A stretch of 64,000 bases of DNA, taken from contig CACYZT010000002.1 of assembly GCA_902778935.1 (NCBI GenBank), positions 62,001 through 126,000 of the forward strand, given 5' to 3'. Every line of letters begins with the position of its first letter. Position 1 is the first letter of the stretch. The notes beneath the pieces are model-generated. The model was not told where the DNA came from. It saw nothing but the letters and a program-made list of their open reading frames with translations, and did not search any database. This DNA comes from an uncultured Bacteroidales bacterium (GTDB taxonomy: Bacteria; Bacteroidota; Bacteroidia; Bacteroidales; Paludibacteraceae). Below are positions 62,469 through 64,000 of the stretch, piece after piece. A program made the translations under genes and the position numbers.

Positions 62469-62486
62469 AGTAGACGTTTTAGCATA

Positions 62487-63029
62487 TTATTCGGTTTCTG
62501 AAACTTTAATAGTATCTACATCTTTCATAGCACTATTATCAACTATCACTTGATCTTGTGTAGAGGTATTATTCACCATGCTCGGTTGTGAAATCTGTTG
62601 CTTCGTATTCGAAGAAAGAGGATGTATAAACATGCCTAATAAAAACATAAATGAAACGACAAAGCATGCCGATACTTTCAACACAAAGAATATAAAACTG
62701 CGTTTGCTTATCCGCAGGTCGGCCGGTTTATATACCCTCTCCACATAGTCCGTTGTTGTGCCTTGTTCCATTTTCTGCGCATGGTGATGATAAGAGCAGG
62801 TATCCCAAAAATAATGCATCACATCCAATAGCAAATATACAAAACCAAATGCTATAGTTACTTTCAAGAAAACATTCGTTTCTTGATATTTTCCGTCAAC
62901 GAACATCAACAACCAGCATGAGCCGATTATAGCAAATACTATTTTACGGATTAACTCGGATCCTTTGCTTGATTGGTCGTATTTATACTTGTTTGCTTCT
63001 TTAATTTTCTGTTCTAATTCATTTTCCAT
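62487..63029 (-). CDS. Membrane protein of unknown function in the Kiwa-like operon
   Basis: 180 residues. A charged N-terminal helix is followed by membrane helices near 28-45, 53-75 and 110-133, then a Ser/Thr/Gln-rich tail of about 45 residues, probably disordered. No enzyme motif. It lies 18 bp before the KwaA-like gene and overlaps the GGPC gene by 11 bp, so belongs to the same transcript. Not part of Kiwa as described. Confidence 0.55.
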   Translation of the reverse strand: MENELEQKIKEANKYKYDQSSKGSELIRKIVFAIIGSCWLLMFVDGKYQETNVFLKVTIAFGFVYLLLDVMHYFWDTCSYHHHAQKMEQGTTTDYVERVYKPADLRISKRSFIFFVLKVSACFVVSFMFLLGMFIHPLSSNTKQQISQPSMVNNTSTQDQVIVDNSAMKDVDTIKVSETE

Positions 63030-63282
63030 ATATTTTACGGGTTTTTATTACACTTAGTTTATTTCCGCAAGGACCGCCGCATGGTCCTCCACACGGACCT
63101 CCATGAGATGATGTTGTAACAGGTCCACGAAAGATGAGGGATATAAGGCTCTTGTTTTTGAGAACAATCCCTTTCGAGACGGACGATGTAGACACAGGGA
63201 CTATCATTGTTCTTTTATAACCCATTGTCGGTATCGTTATTTCAACCCGAACTTTCCGTGTTTTAGAATGTTTTTTTACCAT
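63019..63282 (-). CDS. Small basic protein with three GGPC repeats
   Basis: 87 residues, strongly basic at both ends (M-V-K-K-H-S-K-T-R-K). Near residue 60 it has H-G-G-P-C-G-G-P-C-G-G-P-C-G-N: three exact G-G-P-C units. Cysteine spacing of four could bind metal, crosslink or be modified; a peptide precursor is a possibility but no maturation enzyme lies beside it. First gene of the Kiwa-like operon, overlapping the next by 11 bp. I do not recognise the family. Confidence 0.55.
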   Translation of the reverse strand: MVKKHSKTRKVRVEITIPTMGYKRTMIVPVSTSSVSKGIVLKNKSLISLIFRGPVTTSSHGGPCGGPCGGPCGNKLSVIKTRKIYGK

Positions 63283-63336
63283 AATCAGTATATTAAATAT
63301 CTGCTTACCGAAATACTTGATTGATTTATTAAATCT

Positions 63337-63813
63337 TTATTCTTTCTTTTGCCCCTGAATCGTATATATCACATCTCCTCGGCGGATGAAGAGTTGACCA
63401 TTACGGATGAACTTGGAAATCGTTTGTGAATGCAGTTCCAAAATGTCATCTATATCTGTAGGATAAGTGCCTCTCGCGATGAACATACGTCCCATTACAC
63501 AATTACCAACTTGGACATATAAAACATAATGTCCTCGTTCTAAAAATGATATATCAATATCATCTTGGGATTGTATATCGTAATAAACCTGAAGAATAGA
63601 ATCATTCGCATCGGCAATCCAAACGCTATCCACATAAGGCGGTTCTGTCGTCCCGTTATTACTAAGGTCGTATTTGAGAATATTCCTGTTAATTGAAATC
63701 GCATATTTTATATGGCTATATTCTTCGCACGGGTCCTCAGCATATAGAGAAAGAGCACTAAAGACAGCACCAAACAATAAAAATATAATTCTAAGACAAT
63801 CTTGGTATTTCAT
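63337..63813 (-). CDS. Secreted protein ending in a sorting-domain-like region
   Basis: 158 residues. A signal peptide (I-I-F-L-L-F-G-A-V-F-S-A-L-S-L-Y-A) is followed by beta-type sequence; L-E-R-G-H-Y-V-L-Y-V-Q-V-G then G-R-M-F-I-A-R-G resembles a type A sorting domain of type IX secretion. The final I-R-N-G-Q-L-F-I-R-R-G-D matches the tails on the S37 peptidase and the 902-residue protein. Little else remains, so the protein is nearly all sorting signal. Function unknown. Confidence 0.65.
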   Translation of the reverse strand: MKYQDCLRIIFLLFGAVFSALSLYAEDPCEEYSHIKYAISINRNILKYDLSNNGTTEPPYVDSVWIADANDSILQVYYDIQSQDDIDISFLERGHYVLYVQVGNCVMGRMFIARGTYPTDIDDILELHSQTISKFIRNGQLFIRRGDVIYTIQGQKKE

Positions 63814-63818
63814 AGATA

Positions 63819-64000
63819 TTATCTCTTCATAAACATTCTACTATATGTATTACCGTCTGCAATAACTGTTAAGATATAGTAACCTCGTGTTAGTGAACTT
63901 ATATTTATAGGTTCGCCTGAACCAACTTGTGGCGTAGTATATGAACCACCATATTGATCCGTAATTTGGACAGAATTAATCGTAAGTTCAGAAAGATTAA
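63819..64000 (-). CDS. C-terminal end of a secreted protein with T9SS type A sorting domain (cut by window edge)
   Basis: About 60 codons reading in from the right edge to a stop at 63819-63821. The sequence G-E-P-I-N-I-S-S-L-T-R-G-Y-Y-I-L-T-V then Y-S-R-M-F-M-K-R is a textbook type A C-terminal sorting domain of the Bacteroidota type IX secretion system. The rest of the gene is outside the window. It is followed 5 bp later by the gene at 63813. Confidence 0.75.
   Translation of the reverse strand, partial: NLSELTINSVQITDQYGGSYTTPQVGSGEPINISSLTRGYYILTVIADGNTYSRMFMKR

Overview
The window reads as chromosomal DNA from an anaerobic member of the Bacteroidales. Supporting signs are the promoter form (a TTGCATAT-like box and a TAnnTTTGC box whose starts lie exactly 23 bp apart at eleven sites), 2-oxoacid:ferredoxin oxidoreductase, rubrerythrin beside a broken superoxide dismutase, and several secreted proteins with type IX-secretion-like C-terminal tails. 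I cannot fix family or genus from sequence alone.

Layout. (1) 1-5232: the end of a surface-polysaccharide locus (Gfo/Idh/MocA end, F420-hydrogenase-beta-like iron-sulfur protein, polysaccharide pyruvyl transferase, NAD-dependent epimerase), then a lipoprotein phosphoesterase and a small barrel protein. The locus seems to resume at 13932 with a MraY/WecA-like sugar-phosphate transferase and a WbuC cupin. (2) 5341-13827: accessory DNA between the two halves. Its core is a tight six-gene operon (7525-13827): AAA ATPase, ExK-nuclease-like protein, D12-class adenine methylase, membrane PLD-like protein, beta-RFAP-synthase-like GHMP protein, and a HAM1 / P-loop kinase / C-terminal domain fusion. 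I know no named system with this content; it is the best candidate here for something undescribed. (3) 15464-28531: DUF4143 ATPase, two RecQ helicases, Ogt, GNAT, sodB pseudogene, S37 peptidase, rubrerythrin, YifB/ComM, gltX. (4) 28457-34639, minus strand: rplM-rpsI-rpsB-tsf-AsmA/DUF748 and an ATPase gene bracketed by 61-bp direct repeats. (5) 34640-40097: a gene-poor stretch with two copies of a 168-bp element that folds on paper into a cloverleaf, a large secreted repeat protein and two toxin-antitoxin pairs. (6) 40322-56164, mostly plus strand: methylmalonyl-CoA decarboxylase, uvrA, antiporter, (minus) exosortase and tsaD, waaA, hisS, DUF1599-DoxX-tpiA, gamma-carbonic anhydrase, pyrH-frr-rsgA. 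(7) 56139-64000, minus strand: korAB, two lipoproteins, a Kiwa-like kwaA-kwaB pair preceded by two extra genes (a membrane protein and a small GGPC-repeat protein), and two secreted proteins with sorting tails.

A second theme is short repeats. Simple-word arrays (GGTTAAT, ATTTGAAG, GGCGAAC) and a degenerate AGACCGGCTTCGCC family fill intergenic gaps. They also lie in frame inside conserved genes (uvrA, rsgA, waaA, hisS, recQ-like, exosortase), giving inserts in otherwise normal proteins, much as palindromic elements do in Rickettsia.

All calls come from reading motifs and layout. No database search was run; family names are from memory of motifs, and residue positions are approximate.
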